Shown here: piece by piece, positions 1-7,446 of the stretch
Position numbering within the stretch: the stretch's first letter is position 1
Layout of the letters: every line of letters starts with the position of its first letter
Source of the DNA: Streptomyces griseorubiginosus
GTDB taxonomy: Bacteria; Actinomycetota; Actinomycetes; Streptomycetales; Streptomycetaceae
NCBI RefSeq assembly: GCF_001514195.1
Contig: NZ_KQ948736.1
Location: 1 to 64,000, forward strand
DNA length: 64,000 nucleotides
Direction of reading: 5' to 3'
Program-made: the position numbers and the translations under genes
The notes under the pieces: generated by a model
Database searches by the model: none
The model's input: the letters and a program-made list of their open reading frames with translations, nothing else
What the model was told of the DNA's origin: nothing

Positions 1-112
1 CAAGCCGATCGACGTCCGCGTGGCCCACCACTTCGTCGTCCGCGGCGGACTCATCGTCCGCTTCGAACAGTTCGTCGACACCGCTCTCGTCCGCGACGCC
101 ATGAGCCCCTGA
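1..112 (+). CDS. C-terminal fragment of a SnoaL/NTF2-fold protein (partial)
   Basis: Only the last 36 codons are inside the window; the gene starts upstream and ends at the TGA at 110-112. The visible tail, with HHFVVRGGLIVRFEQFVDTA followed by a short Arg/Asp-rich end, has the paired beta-strand pattern that closes nuclear transport factor 2 / SnoaL-like (ketosteroid-isomerase-fold) domains, where the last strands often read 'G-K-I-x-R-x-x-x-Y/F-x-D'. Members are small enzymes or ligand-binding proteins of mixed function, so no reaction can be given. The family call rests on this short tail only. Confidence 0.5.
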   Translation, partial: KPIDVRVAHHFVVRGGLIVRFEQFVDTALVRDAMSP

Positions 113-181
113 GGGCGGCTCGTCCGTTCGGGACGGGCTCTGTTCCGGCCCGTCCCGTCGGTGTCCTGGCAGGATGACGTC

Positions 182-535
182 ATGGAACGTGTGCTTGGAA
201 TCGGCGGTTACTTCCTGCGGGCCACCGACCCCGCGGCCCTGAGCGCCTGGTACCGCGACTGCCTGGGGCTGGAGGCCGACGAGAACGGTCTGTGGCGTCC
301 GGAGGCCGGTCCCACGGTGTTCGCGGCGTTCGAGGCCGGGACCGACTACTTCGGGTCCCGCACCCAGCAGACCATGCTCAACTTCCGGGTCCGCGACCTG
401 GACGCGATGCTCGCCCAGCTGCGCGAGCGGGGAGCGGACGTGGCCGAGGCGACCCAGGACATGGAGGGCGTCGGCCGCTTCGGCTGGATCACCGACCCCG
501 AGGGCAACCGGATCGAACTGTGGCAGCCCGCCTGA
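182..535 (+). CDS. VOC (glyoxalase/bleomycin resistance-fold) family protein
   Basis: A 117-residue protein made of one vicinal-oxygen-chelate domain. The N-terminal beta strand with ATDPAALSAWYRDCLGL is the usual first betaalphabetabetabeta unit, and the end (FGWITDPEGNRIELWQP) is the usual second-half signature with the metal-ligand-type Glu in IELW. Family members bind a divalent metal and act on small molecules (glyoxalase, dioxygenase, drug-binding), mostly as dimers; the substrate here is unknown. I chose the ATG at 182 because it begins directly at the fold and follows AGGATGACGTC; an in-frame GTG at 161 would add seven residues. It looks monocistronic, and the next gene is convergent. 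Confidence 0.85.
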   Translation: MERVLGIGGYFLRATDPAALSAWYRDCLGLEADENGLWRPEAGPTVFAAFEAGTDYFGSRTQQTMLNFRVRDLDAMLAQLRERGADVAEATQDMEGVGRFGWITDPEGNRIELWQPA

Positions 536-560
536 CCTTGCGCCGGCGCCCGCCCCCCCC

Positions 561-600
561 CCACTCGTCCTTACTCGTCCTTACTCGTCCTTACTCGTCG
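561..600. repeat. 10-bp tandem repeat overlapping a stop codon
   Basis: Four consecutive copies of a decamer (ttactcgtcc, the first copy starting imperfectly) occupy 561-600 between the convergent VOC and TPR genes. The copy at 591-600 contains the TPR gene's stop codon, and read on the minus strand each further copy restates the sequence coding for Asp-Glu-stop. The array therefore looks like a slippage expansion of the 3' end of that gene, leaving redundant in-register-looking stops downstream. Confidence 0.85.
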
Positions 601-1022
601 TCCGGGAACTCCCCCGCGAAGGCGTCCGCCATGCGCAGCCAAGGGGTCGCCTCGCTCTCGCGGCCCTGGCGTTGCAGGGTGCGGCCGAGCATCAGGTGGG
701 CGTAGTGCTCCACCGGGTCGCGTTCGACGATCAGCCGCAACTGGTCCTCCGCGCGCTTGAGTTGGGCGGAGTGGTAGTAGGCGCGGGCCAGCAGCAGGCG
801 CGGGCCGGTCTGCTCCGGGGCCTCCTCGACGACGGCCGGGAGCAGCTTCGCAGCCGCGCTGTAGTCCCGCGCGTCGAACAGGAGTCGGGCCCGCTCCCAG
901 CGCTCCGCCGTGCTCTCCTCGCGGGCTCCGCCGGGGCCGTTGTCGAAGAGGTGCAGCGCGCTGGCCCAGCGGTCGGGGGCGACCCCGTCGCTCGCCGGGT
1001 AGGCGTTGAGGTTGTCGGTCAT
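591..1022 (-). CDS. Tetratricopeptide repeat (TPR) protein
   Basis: A 143-residue soluble protein. From about residue 50 to 130 it has helical TPR units: WERARLLFDARDYSAAAKLL, then RLLLARAYYHSAQLKRAEDQL, then AHLMLGRTLQRQGRESEATPWL, with the small-residue/Ala/aromatic spacing expected of two to three TPRs. Such proteins are protein-protein adaptors; no partner is evident. The ATG at 1022 is chosen because GGGAGGAACC lies just upstream; an in-frame ATG at 1076 would add 18 residues but lacks a good ribosome binding site. The very acidic C-terminus (PDDE) comes from the decamer repeat region at 561-600. Convergent with the VOC gene. Confidence 0.85.
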   Translation of the reverse strand: MTDNLNAYPASDGVAPDRWASALHLFDNGPGGAREESTAERWERARLLFDARDYSAAAKLLPAVVEEAPEQTGPRLLLARAYYHSAQLKRAEDQLRLIVERDPVEHYAHLMLGRTLQRQGRESEATPWLRMADAFAGEFPDDE

Positions 1023-1149
1023 GGTTCCTCCCTCACCGAGAGCTCTGCCGTCTCCATTTGTTGACGCTTCAATCACCCCCTCGCAACACGCCCCCTCGAC
1101 CGGCTATTCCGCGCCCCTCCCCCGCACGCTCACCGCCACACTCCGCACC

Positions 1150-2577
1150 TCACCCACCGATCGGCGGCACCGTCCCCGTCCTCGCCAGCTCCCGGTACCA
1201 CAGCGCGCTGTCCTTGAGCGTGCGCCGCTGGGTGTCGTAGTCCACGTGGACGATGCCGAAGCGCTTCGAATAGCCGTACCCCCACTCGAAGTTGTCCATC
1301 AGCGACCACACGAAGTACCCCCGCAGATCGACCCCCGCGGCCAGCGCCCGGTGCGCCGCCGTGACGTGCCGGTGGAGGTAGTCGACCCGCTCGGGGTCGT
1401 GGACCGCGTGGGTGCCGTCGGGGCCGACGGTGACCCGGTCCTCGAAGGCCGCCCCGTTCTCGGTGATGACCAGCGGCTGGTCCGGGAACCGGGTGTGCAG
1501 GTCCAGGAGCAGTTCTTCGAGGCCGTCCGGGTCGATGTTCCAGCCCATGGCCGTGTGCGGGCCCTCCTGCGCGACGAACTCGACCTGGGGCGAGCCGGGC
1601 CAGGGCGAACCGCCCATGTCCTTGTGACCGTCGTTGTTCTGCCGTTCCGTCCCGCCGTCCCAAAGGCGGACCCGGGTGGTGGCGTAGTAGTTGACGCCGA
1701 GCAGGTCCAGCGGCTGGTGGATCCGGGCGAGGTCGCCGTCCCGCACGAACGACCAGTCGGTGATCCCGGCGGTGTCCTCGATGAGGTCCTTGGGGTAGTG
1801 GCCGCGCAGCAGGGGCTCGGTGAAGGCACGGTTGGCGAGGGCGTCGATACGGCGTACGGCCTCGTCGGCGCCGTCGCCCTCGCCGCGCAGGACATGGAAG
1901 TTCAGGGTGATCGAGTACTGCGGGTCGTTGGTGGTGACCGCCCTGAGCTGTTCGACCGCCAGCCCGTGGGCGAGGTTGAGGTGGTGGACCGCGGTCAGCG
2001 CCTCGGCACCGTCGGTGCGGCCGGGGGCGTGGGCGCCCGAGCCGTAGCCGAGGTAGGCGGAGCACCACGGTTCGTTCAGCGTGGTCCAGATCGCGACCCG
2101 GTCGCCGAGGGCCTCCCCGGCGATACGGGCGTACTCGGCGAAGGCCTCGGCGGTCGCCCGGTTCGTCCAGCCCCCCTCGTCCTCCAGGGCCTGGGGCAGG
2201 TCCCAGTGGTAGAGGGTCGCGACCGGGACGATGTTCCGCGCCAGCAGGCCGTCGACCAGGCGGCTGTAGAAGTCCAGCCCCTTGGGGTTGGCCGGGCCGC
2301 GGCCGGTGGGCTGGATGCGCGGCCAGGCCAGGGAGAACCGGTACGCCTTCAGGCCCAGCGACGCCATGAGGTCGAGGTCCGCTTCGAGGCGGTGGTAGTG
2401 GTCGGCGGCCACGTCGCCGGTGTCGCCGTTCCACGTCTTGCCCGGCGTGTGGGAGTAGGTGTCCCAGATGGAGGGACCGCGTCCGTCCTCGGTGGCGGCG
2501 CCCTCTATCTGGTAGGAGGCGGTCGCGGAGCCGATGAGGAAGTGGTCGGGGAAGGACGGGGACTGGTCTGTCGGCAT
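1150..2577 (-). CDS. GH1 beta-glucosidase
   Basis: A 475-residue cytoplasmic family 1 glycoside hydrolase (usual length 450-480) without a signal peptide, hydrolysing beta-glucosides or related beta-linked oligosaccharides by a retaining mechanism. The acid/base Glu lies in TTLNEPW (about E169) and the nucleophile Glu in VITENG (about E373). The substrate-site segments [14 protein letters not shown] and [17 protein letters not shown] are intact. Start ATG at 2577 follows AAGGGATCC. It is divergent from the GH43 gene at 2701; both face a perfect 14-bp palindrome at 2627-2640, and a LacI-type regulator follows the GH43 gene, so joint sugar-inducible repression is likely. Probable physiological substrates are short cello- or xylo-oligosaccharides. 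Confidence 0.93.
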   Translation of the reverse strand: MPTDQSPSFPDHFLIGSATASYQIEGAATEDGRGPSIWDTYSHTPGKTWNGDTGDVAADHYHRLEADLDLMASLGLKAYRFSLAWPRIQPTGRGPANPKGLDFYSRLVDGLLARNIVPVATLYHWDLPQALEDEGGWTNRATAEAFAEYARIAGEALGDRVAIWTTLNEPWCSAYLGYGSGAHAPGRTDGAEALTAVHHLNLAHGLAVEQLRAVTTNDPQYSITLNFHVLRGEGDGADEAVRRIDALANRAFTEPLLRGHYPKDLIEDTAGITDWSFVRDGDLARIHQPLDLLGVNYYATTRVRLWDGGTERQNNDGHKDMGGSPWPGSPQVEFVAQEGPHTAMGWNIDPDGLEELLLDLHTRFPDQPLVITENGAAFEDRVTVGPDGTHAVHDPERVDYLHRHVTAAHRALAAGVDLRGYFVWSLMDNFEWGYGYSKRFGIVHVDYDTQRRTLKDSALWYRELARTGTVPPIGG

Positions 2578-2626
2578 GCGGGATCCCTTCGGGGACGCTG
2601 AGGACTGCGGCCGGGATCCACGGTGA

Positions 2627-2640
2627 TGTTAACGTTAACA
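2627..2640. promoter_or_regulatory. Perfect palindromic operator (TGTTAACGTTAACA), probable LacI-family site
   Basis: A 14-bp perfect palindrome with a central CG step, the classical layout of LacI/GalR-family operators. It sits in the 123-bp gap between the divergent GH1 and GH43 genes, 50 bp upstream of the GH1 start and 61 bp upstream of the chosen GH43 start. The LacI-type gene at 4268-5284 is the obvious candidate to bind it. One operator could repress both genes. Confidence 0.75.
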
Positions 2641-2700
2641 AGCTGTCAAGGTCTCACCCGAAGAATCCCGCTCCCCTTCTTGCGCTCCGGAGTTCGCCCC

Positions 2701-4248
2701 GTGCCGACCTTCTCCAACCCCGTTCTCCCGGGCAGCCGTCCGGACCCCTCGATCTGCCGGGTCGGGGCGGACTACTACCTGGTCACGTCGGCGTTCGCGT
2801 ACTTCCCCGGGCTGCCCGTCCACCACAGCCGTGACCTGGTGGACTGGACACCGCTCGGTCACGTCGTCGACCGTCCGTCACAGGTGTCACTGACCGGGCT
2901 GGACGTCTCGGACGGCCTGTGGGCCGCCACGATCCGCCATCACGAGGGCACCTTCTACGTGGTCGTGACCCTTGCGCGGGGCCGCCGGGGCAGCACCACA
3001 CACCTCTTCACGGCCTCGGACCCGGCCGGCCCGTGGTCGGACCCGGTCGCCCTGGACGCCGAGGGCATCGACCCGTCGCTCTTCTTCGACGACGACGGCC
3101 GCTGCTGGTTCACCGCCTGCCGCGACGCCGCCGAGCCGGAGGAGACAGGTCCGGGCGAGCTGTGGATGCGCGAACTCGACCTGCACAGGCAGGAGTTGAC
3201 CGGTCCCACGTACGCTCTCTGGTACGGCGCGGTACGGGGCGCGTGGGTGGAGGCACCGCACCTGTACAAGCGGGACGGGGTGTACCACCTGATCGCCGCG
3301 GAGGGCGGCACCGAACACCATCACGCCGTCACGGCGGCCCGCGCCGAGTCCGTCACCGGCCCCTACACCACCGATCCCAGAAGCCCGTTGCTCACCCACC
3401 GCCACCGCGGGGCGGCCGAACCGGTCCACAACGTCGGCCATGCCGACCTCGTCGACACCCCGGCCGGTGAGACATGGGCCGTGGTCCTGGGGACACGACC
3501 GACCGACGGCACCCACACCCTCGGCCGCGAGGTGTTCCTCGTCCCCGTCGAATGGACCGACAGGGGCCCGGTGTTCGCGCCGGAGACGGGCCGCGTGGGT
3601 CTGTCGGAGCGACTGCCCGCGGGGGTCGCCGCACCCCCGGCCCCGGACGGGCGCCCGGTGCGGGACGACTTCGCGGGTCCCGCGCTGGGCCCCGAGTGGA
3701 CCGGCCTACGGGGGCCGACCGACCACCTCGTGTTCCCGCTTCCCGGCGAGGGCGGGCTGTCGATCCGCCTCTCCCCCGAGCCCCTCAGCTCGACCGGGAC
3801 GCCCGCGTTCGTCGCCCGCCCTCAACAGCACCTGCGGATGCGGGCCGCCGCCCTCGTCCGTCTGACCGCGCCCGCGCCCGGGCAGGAAGCGGGACTGGTC
3901 GTCTTCCAGAACGAGCGCCGGCACGCCACCCTCGCCCTCACCGTCGACGGCGACGGCACCCGGCAGGCCGTCCTGACCGCCGTGGACGCGGGCATCTCCA
4001 CCCGCCTCGGGGCCGTGCCGGTCACCGGGACCGAGGTCGTCCTGGCCGTGGACGGCGACGAGGCCGCCTACGCCTTCCACGTCGAGGACGGCGCCCGGTC
4101 GACCGTGGGCAGCATCGAGCGGCCCTTCTTCAGCACGGAACGGGCCGGTGGTTTCGTGGGCGTCCACCTCGGCCTCTACGGCACCTCGGGCACGGGTGAA
4201 GGGGAGGCGCACGTGCGGTGGTTCGAGTACGTCCCCGACCGTGACTGA
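2701..4248 (+). CDS. GH43 glycosidase (beta-xylosidase / alpha-arabinofuranosidase type)
   Basis: A 515-residue two-domain enzyme without signal peptide. The N-terminal five-bladed propeller carries the GH43 triad: base Asp in GSRPDPSICR, pKa-modulating Asp in GIDPSLFFDDDG, and acid Glu in GAWVEAPHLYK. A C-terminal beta-sandwich (about residue 320 on, RDDFAGPALGPEWTGLRG to AHVRWFEYVPD) matches the concanavalin-like domain of xylosidase-type GH43 members. It probably trims intracellular xylo-oligosaccharides or arabino-substituted fragments. The GTG at 2701 begins exactly at the conserved TFSNPVLPG and follows CCGGAG; longer in-frame starts from 2623 would run through the operator. Convergent with the LacI gene 19 bp away. 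Confidence 0.9.
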   Translation: MPTFSNPVLPGSRPDPSICRVGADYYLVTSAFAYFPGLPVHHSRDLVDWTPLGHVVDRPSQVSLTGLDVSDGLWAATIRHHEGTFYVVVTLARGRRGSTTHLFTASDPAGPWSDPVALDAEGIDPSLFFDDDGRCWFTACRDAAEPEETGPGELWMRELDLHRQELTGPTYALWYGAVRGAWVEAPHLYKRDGVYHLIAAEGGTEHHHAVTAARAESVTGPYTTDPRSPLLTHRHRGAAEPVHNVGHADLVDTPAGETWAVVLGTRPTDGTHTLGREVFLVPVEWTDRGPVFAPETGRVGLSERLPAGVAAPPAPDGRPVRDDFAGPALGPEWTGLRGPTDHLVFPLPGEGGLSIRLSPEPLSSTGTPAFVARPQQHLRMRAAALVRLTAPAPGQEAGLVVFQNERRHATLALTVDGDGTRQAVLTAVDAGISTRLGAVPVTGTEVVLAVDGDEAAYAFHVEDGARSTVGSIERPFFSTERAGGFVGVHLGLYGTSGTGEGEAHVRWFEYVPDRD

Positions 4249-4267
4249 GGCACCGGCGGGGTGAGCC

Positions 4268-5284
4268 TCAGGAGTGCGCGCGGGGTGCGGCCGTGCTGTT
4301 CCGTACGACGAGTTCCGGGGTGAGCCTCCGGCGCTGCGCGGGCTCCCCGCCCAGCATCCGCACCAGTTGCTCGATGGCACTGCGGCCGAGACGGGCGAAG
4401 TCCTGGCGGACCGTGGTCAGGGCGGGCACCAGGAAGTCGGCGCCCTTCATGTCGTCGAAGCCGACGAGGGACACGTCCCGCGGCACTCTGACGCCCCGCT
4501 CGGCGAAGGCCGCCAGCACGCCCATGGCCATCAGGTCGTTCCCGGCGAAGACCGCGGTGGGCGGGCCGGCGTCGGCGTCGCAGAGCCGATGGGCGAGGCG
4601 GAAGCCGCTCTCGGCGCTGAAGTCGCCCTCCAGCAGGACTCCTTCGGCACCGGCGGCGGCGAGTTCGGCCCGCCAGCCCTCGACGCGGGCCCGGGCGTCG
4701 AAGGTGCGCAGCGCGCCCGTCAGATGGGCGATGTCCCGGTGTCCCAGTTCGAGGAGGTGGCGGGTTGCGAGGCGGGCGCCGAGTTCCTGGTCCACCTCGA
4801 CGAAGCTCAGGTCGGGGTGGGACCCGCCGCCGAACATCACCACCGCCACCGGCACCTCGAAGGAGAGGCCCGACAGCGCCTCCACCGCGACCGGCCGGTC
4901 GGTGACGACCGCGATCGCCTCCACCGACTGGTCGGTGAGCCGCTGGAGCGTCTCGACGAGGTCGCCCGTGGTGCTCTCGCCCTGCCTGCTGGCCAGACTC
5001 ACCCAGTAGCCGGCCGTCTTGGCGGCGGTCTCCACGCCGAGGAGGATGCGCGGCAGCTCGAAGAGGTCCGACCCGACGATCACCACCCCGATCGTGGAGG
5101 AGCGGCGGCTCTTGAGGGCCCTGGCGACGCTGTTGCGGCGGTAGCCCAGCTTCTGGATGGCCGCCTCGACGCGGGTGCGGGTCTCCGGGCGGACCGAGGG
5201 GTGGCCGTTGACGACACGGGAGACGGTGATGTGCGAGACGCCGGCCTCGCGGGCCACGTCCATCATGCCTGGCGGCCGGTCCAT
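4268..5284 (-). CDS. LacI-family transcriptional regulator
   Basis: A 338-residue repressor of standard LacI length. The N-terminal helix-turn-helix and hinge helix are clear (MMDVAREAGVSHITVSRVVN, then VARALKSRRS with the minor-groove Leu-x-x-x-Arg region). They are followed by a periplasmic-binding-protein-like sugar sensor (GVVIVGSDLFELPRILLGVE to VSLVGFDDMKGADFLVPALT). It probably binds the palindrome at 2627-2640 and releases it with a sugar derived from xylan or cellulose. Start at 5284 follows AGAGGACG; the two Met codons at 5261-5266 are alternatives. The open frame continues far upstream only because of base bias. No ABC sugar transporter lies next to it, which is less usual. Confidence 0.92.
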   Translation of the reverse strand: MDRPPGMMDVAREAGVSHITVSRVVNGHPSVRPETRTRVEAAIQKLGYRRNSVARALKSRRSSTIGVVIVGSDLFELPRILLGVETAAKTAGYWVSLASRQGESTTGDLVETLQRLTDQSVEAIAVVTDRPVAVEALSGLSFEVPVAVVMFGGGSHPDLSFVEVDQELGARLATRHLLELGHRDIAHLTGALRTFDARARVEGWRAELAAAGAEGVLLEGDFSAESGFRLAHRLCDADAGPPTAVFAGNDLMAMGVLAAFAERGVRVPRDVSLVGFDDMKGADFLVPALTTVRQDFARLGRSAIEQLVRMLGGEPAQRRRLTPELVVRNSTAAPRAHS

Positions 5285-5697
5285 GTCACTCGTCCTCTGC
5301 CCTCGACCCCCGCGGGCGGCCCCGCGCCCGCCGCCGATCCTGCCACAGGGCGCGGAGCGGGGCCGTGGGCGGCGGGCAACGGGCGGCGGGCGAGGGCGGC
5401 GGGCGGCGGGCGGCGGGCGGCGGGCGGCGGGCGGCGGTCTACGGTCCGCGGTCGGCGGTCCGCGGGCGGCGGCCAGGGCTTGTATCGAAGGCGGCGTCGC
5501 GGCCCCGGCGGGCGGCCGCGCGGCACCCGGTGCCCGCCCTCGGCGTGCCGCCCGGGCCCTCGCCCCGGGCCCCCGCCCCGGGCCCGTCTCGGGCTTCCCG
5601 CGGAAGGACGAGGGGGCGCTTCCCCGTTCTCGCGGCGCTGGGGAGCGGGCTGGGCGCGTGGCGGGCACCCCGTTCGCCACGGGCGCCGAGCCCCGGG
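5285..5697. other. Gene-free, very GC-rich spacer between lacI-type and malic enzyme genes
   Basis: This 413-bp stretch holds no convincing gene. It contains the GGGCGGC array (5394-5435 plus degenerate units from about 5366) and a duplicated 12-mer, CGCCCCGGGCCC (5561-5572 and 5575-5586). Open frames across it are by-products of near-total GC content. The LacI gene promoter must lie near its left end. Confidence 0.7.
5394..5435. repeat. Heptanucleotide array (GGGCGGC)6, potential G-quadruplex on + strand
   Basis: Six perfect contiguous copies of GGGCGGC span 5394-5435, preceded by degenerate copies from about 5366. Six GGG runs separated by four bases satisfy the loose G-quadruplex pattern on the plus strand. 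Leftward transcription from the malic enzyme gene would read the C-rich version. Confidence 0.9.
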
Positions 5698-7353
5698 TCA
5701 GGACCCGTACCGCGGTGTCCACTGGGTCGTCGCGATCGCTTCGCGCAGCTGTTCCTCGTCGGCCTCGGGGGCGACACCGTCCTCGACGGCCGTCAGGGCC
5801 ACGGCGAGCGCGATGTCCCGGGCCGCGTCCCGCATGCTCGCCAGCGGCGGCAGCAGCGGGGTGGCGCCGTCGGTGCCCGCCCGGACCGCGCAGTCGCCCA
5901 GGGCACGGGCCGCCGCGACCATCATGCGGTCGGTGACCCGGGTGGCCCGGCTCGCGGTCACCGCGAGGCCGACGGCGGGGAAGACGTACACGTTGTTGGC
6001 CTGCGCGACCGGGACCTCGCGGCCGTCCACCTTCAGCGGCGGGAAGGGCGATCCCGCGGCGATCAGGGCCCGGCCGTCGGTCCAGCGGGCGAGGTCGGCG
6101 GGGTCGGCCTCGGCGTTCGAGGTCGGGTTGGACAGCGGCAGGATCACCGGCCGGTCGCAGGAGTCGGCCATCGTCCGCACGATGTCCTCGGTGAAGGCGC
6201 CGTGTGCCGTGGACAGCCCGATCAGCACCGTCGGCTCCACCTCGCGGACGACCCGGGCGAGGTCGGGGGTGTCCCCGCCCCACTGCCGTACCTCCTCGTC
6301 GTCGCGGGCGTAGGTCCGCTGCTCGGGGGTGAGGTCGGTGCGGGAGCGCACCAGGGGGCCGTCGATGTCGACGAACCAGAACCGGTCGGCCGCCTCCTGT
6401 TCGGACAGGCCCTCCTCCACCAGCGCGGCGCGGATCATGTCGGCGACGCCGATCGCCGCGGAGCCCGCGCCGAGGACGACGATGCGGTGATCGGTGAGGG
6501 CGGTCCCGGCGACCTTGGTGGCGGTGGTCAGCGCGCCCAGGGCCACGGCGGCGGTGCCCTGGATGTCGTCGTTGAAGGTGAGCAGGCGGTCCTGGTAGCG
6601 GGTGAGGATCGGGCGGGCGTGGGCGGTCGCGAAGTCCTCCCACTGGAGCAGGGTCCCGGGCAGTTCGGCCTCCACGGCGGAGACGAACGCCTCGATCATC
6701 TCGTCGTACTCCTCGCCGGTCACCCGGTGCTGCCGGCGGCCCAGGTAGTGCTCGTTGGCCAGCAGCTCCTCGTTGTCGGTGCCGACGTCGAGGAGGATCG
6801 GGAGGGTGCGGGCGGGGCGGATGCCGCCGATGGCGGTGTAGAGGCTGAGCTTGCCGATGGGGATGCCCATGCCGCCGACGCCCTGGTCGCCGAGGCCGAG
6901 GATGCGCTGCCCGTCGGTGACGACGATGACGTCGACCTCGCCGCCGGGCCGGTTGCGCAGGATCTCGCGGAAGCGGTGCCGGTCCTCGTAGGTCAGGAAC
7001 AGTCCGCGGGGCCTGCGGTAGATCTCGCTGAACCTGCGGCAGGCCTCACCGACCGTGGGGGTGTAGACGACCGGCAGCATCTCCTCCAGGTGCCGGGTGA
7101 GCAGGTGGTAGAAGAGCACCTCGTTGGTGTCCTGGAGCTGGCGCAGGTAGATGTGCCGGTGGAGCGGCTTGTCGTAGCCGAGGAACGCGTGGTACGCCCG
7201 GTCGGCCTGCTCGTCGAGGGTCTCGGTCGCCGGTGGCAGCAAGCCGTCCAGGCCGAGTGCGGCCCGCTCGTCGGCGGTGAAGGCGGTGCCCTTGTTGAGG
7301 AGGGGATCGGCGAGCAGGGCCGCTCCGCGGACCTGGGGGGTGTGGGGTGCCAT
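5698..7353 (-). CDS. NAD-dependent malic enzyme (oxaloacetate-decarboxylating)
   Basis: A 551-residue enzyme of the large SfcA/MaeA type (about 540-570 residues), converting L-malate to pyruvate and CO2 with reduction of NAD+. The signatures are intact: VVYTPTVGEACRRFSEIYRR (malate/Tyr region), GLGDQGVGGMGIPIGKLSLY with the catalytic Lys, FNDDIQGTAAVALGAL (metal-binding Asp pair) and the Rossmann glycine loop VVLGAGSAAIGVADMI. The ATG at 7353 follows GAGGAACGTC. It stands alone, with no operon partner within 90 bp. Cytoplasmic; it links the TCA cycle with pyruvate. Streptomyces also has a shorter NADP form, but this length favours the NAD type. Confidence 0.93.
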   Translation of the reverse strand: MAPHTPQVRGAALLADPLLNKGTAFTADERAALGLDGLLPPATETLDEQADRAYHAFLGYDKPLHRHIYLRQLQDTNEVLFYHLLTRHLEEMLPVVYTPTVGEACRRFSEIYRRPRGLFLTYEDRHRFREILRNRPGGEVDVIVVTDGQRILGLGDQGVGGMGIPIGKLSLYTAIGGIRPARTLPILLDVGTDNEELLANEHYLGRRQHRVTGEEYDEMIEAFVSAVEAELPGTLLQWEDFATAHARPILTRYQDRLLTFNDDIQGTAAVALGALTTATKVAGTALTDHRIVVLGAGSAAIGVADMIRAALVEEGLSEQEAADRFWFVDIDGPLVRSRTDLTPEQRTYARDDEEVRQWGGDTPDLARVVREVEPTVLIGLSTAHGAFTEDIVRTMADSCDRPVILPLSNPTSNAEADPADLARWTDGRALIAAGSPFPPLKVDGREVPVAQANNVYVFPAVGLAVTASRATRVTDRMMVAAARALGDCAVRAGTDGATPLLPPLASMRDAARDIALAVALTAVEDGVAPEADEEQLREAIATTQWTPRYGS

Positions 7354-7446
7354 GACGTTCCTCGGGTCGACGGTTCCGGACCAGCTACTCCTGTGCCCCG
7401 TCGACCCGTGTCCGAATCAGCCGCCCCGTCCGGGTGTACGGCGGTT

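Noticed and set aside
1006..2601. Plus-strand 531-codon open frame opposite the GH1 gene
   Set aside because: The minus strand encodes a complete GH1 enzyme with both catalytic glutamates; the opposite frame is a composition artefact.
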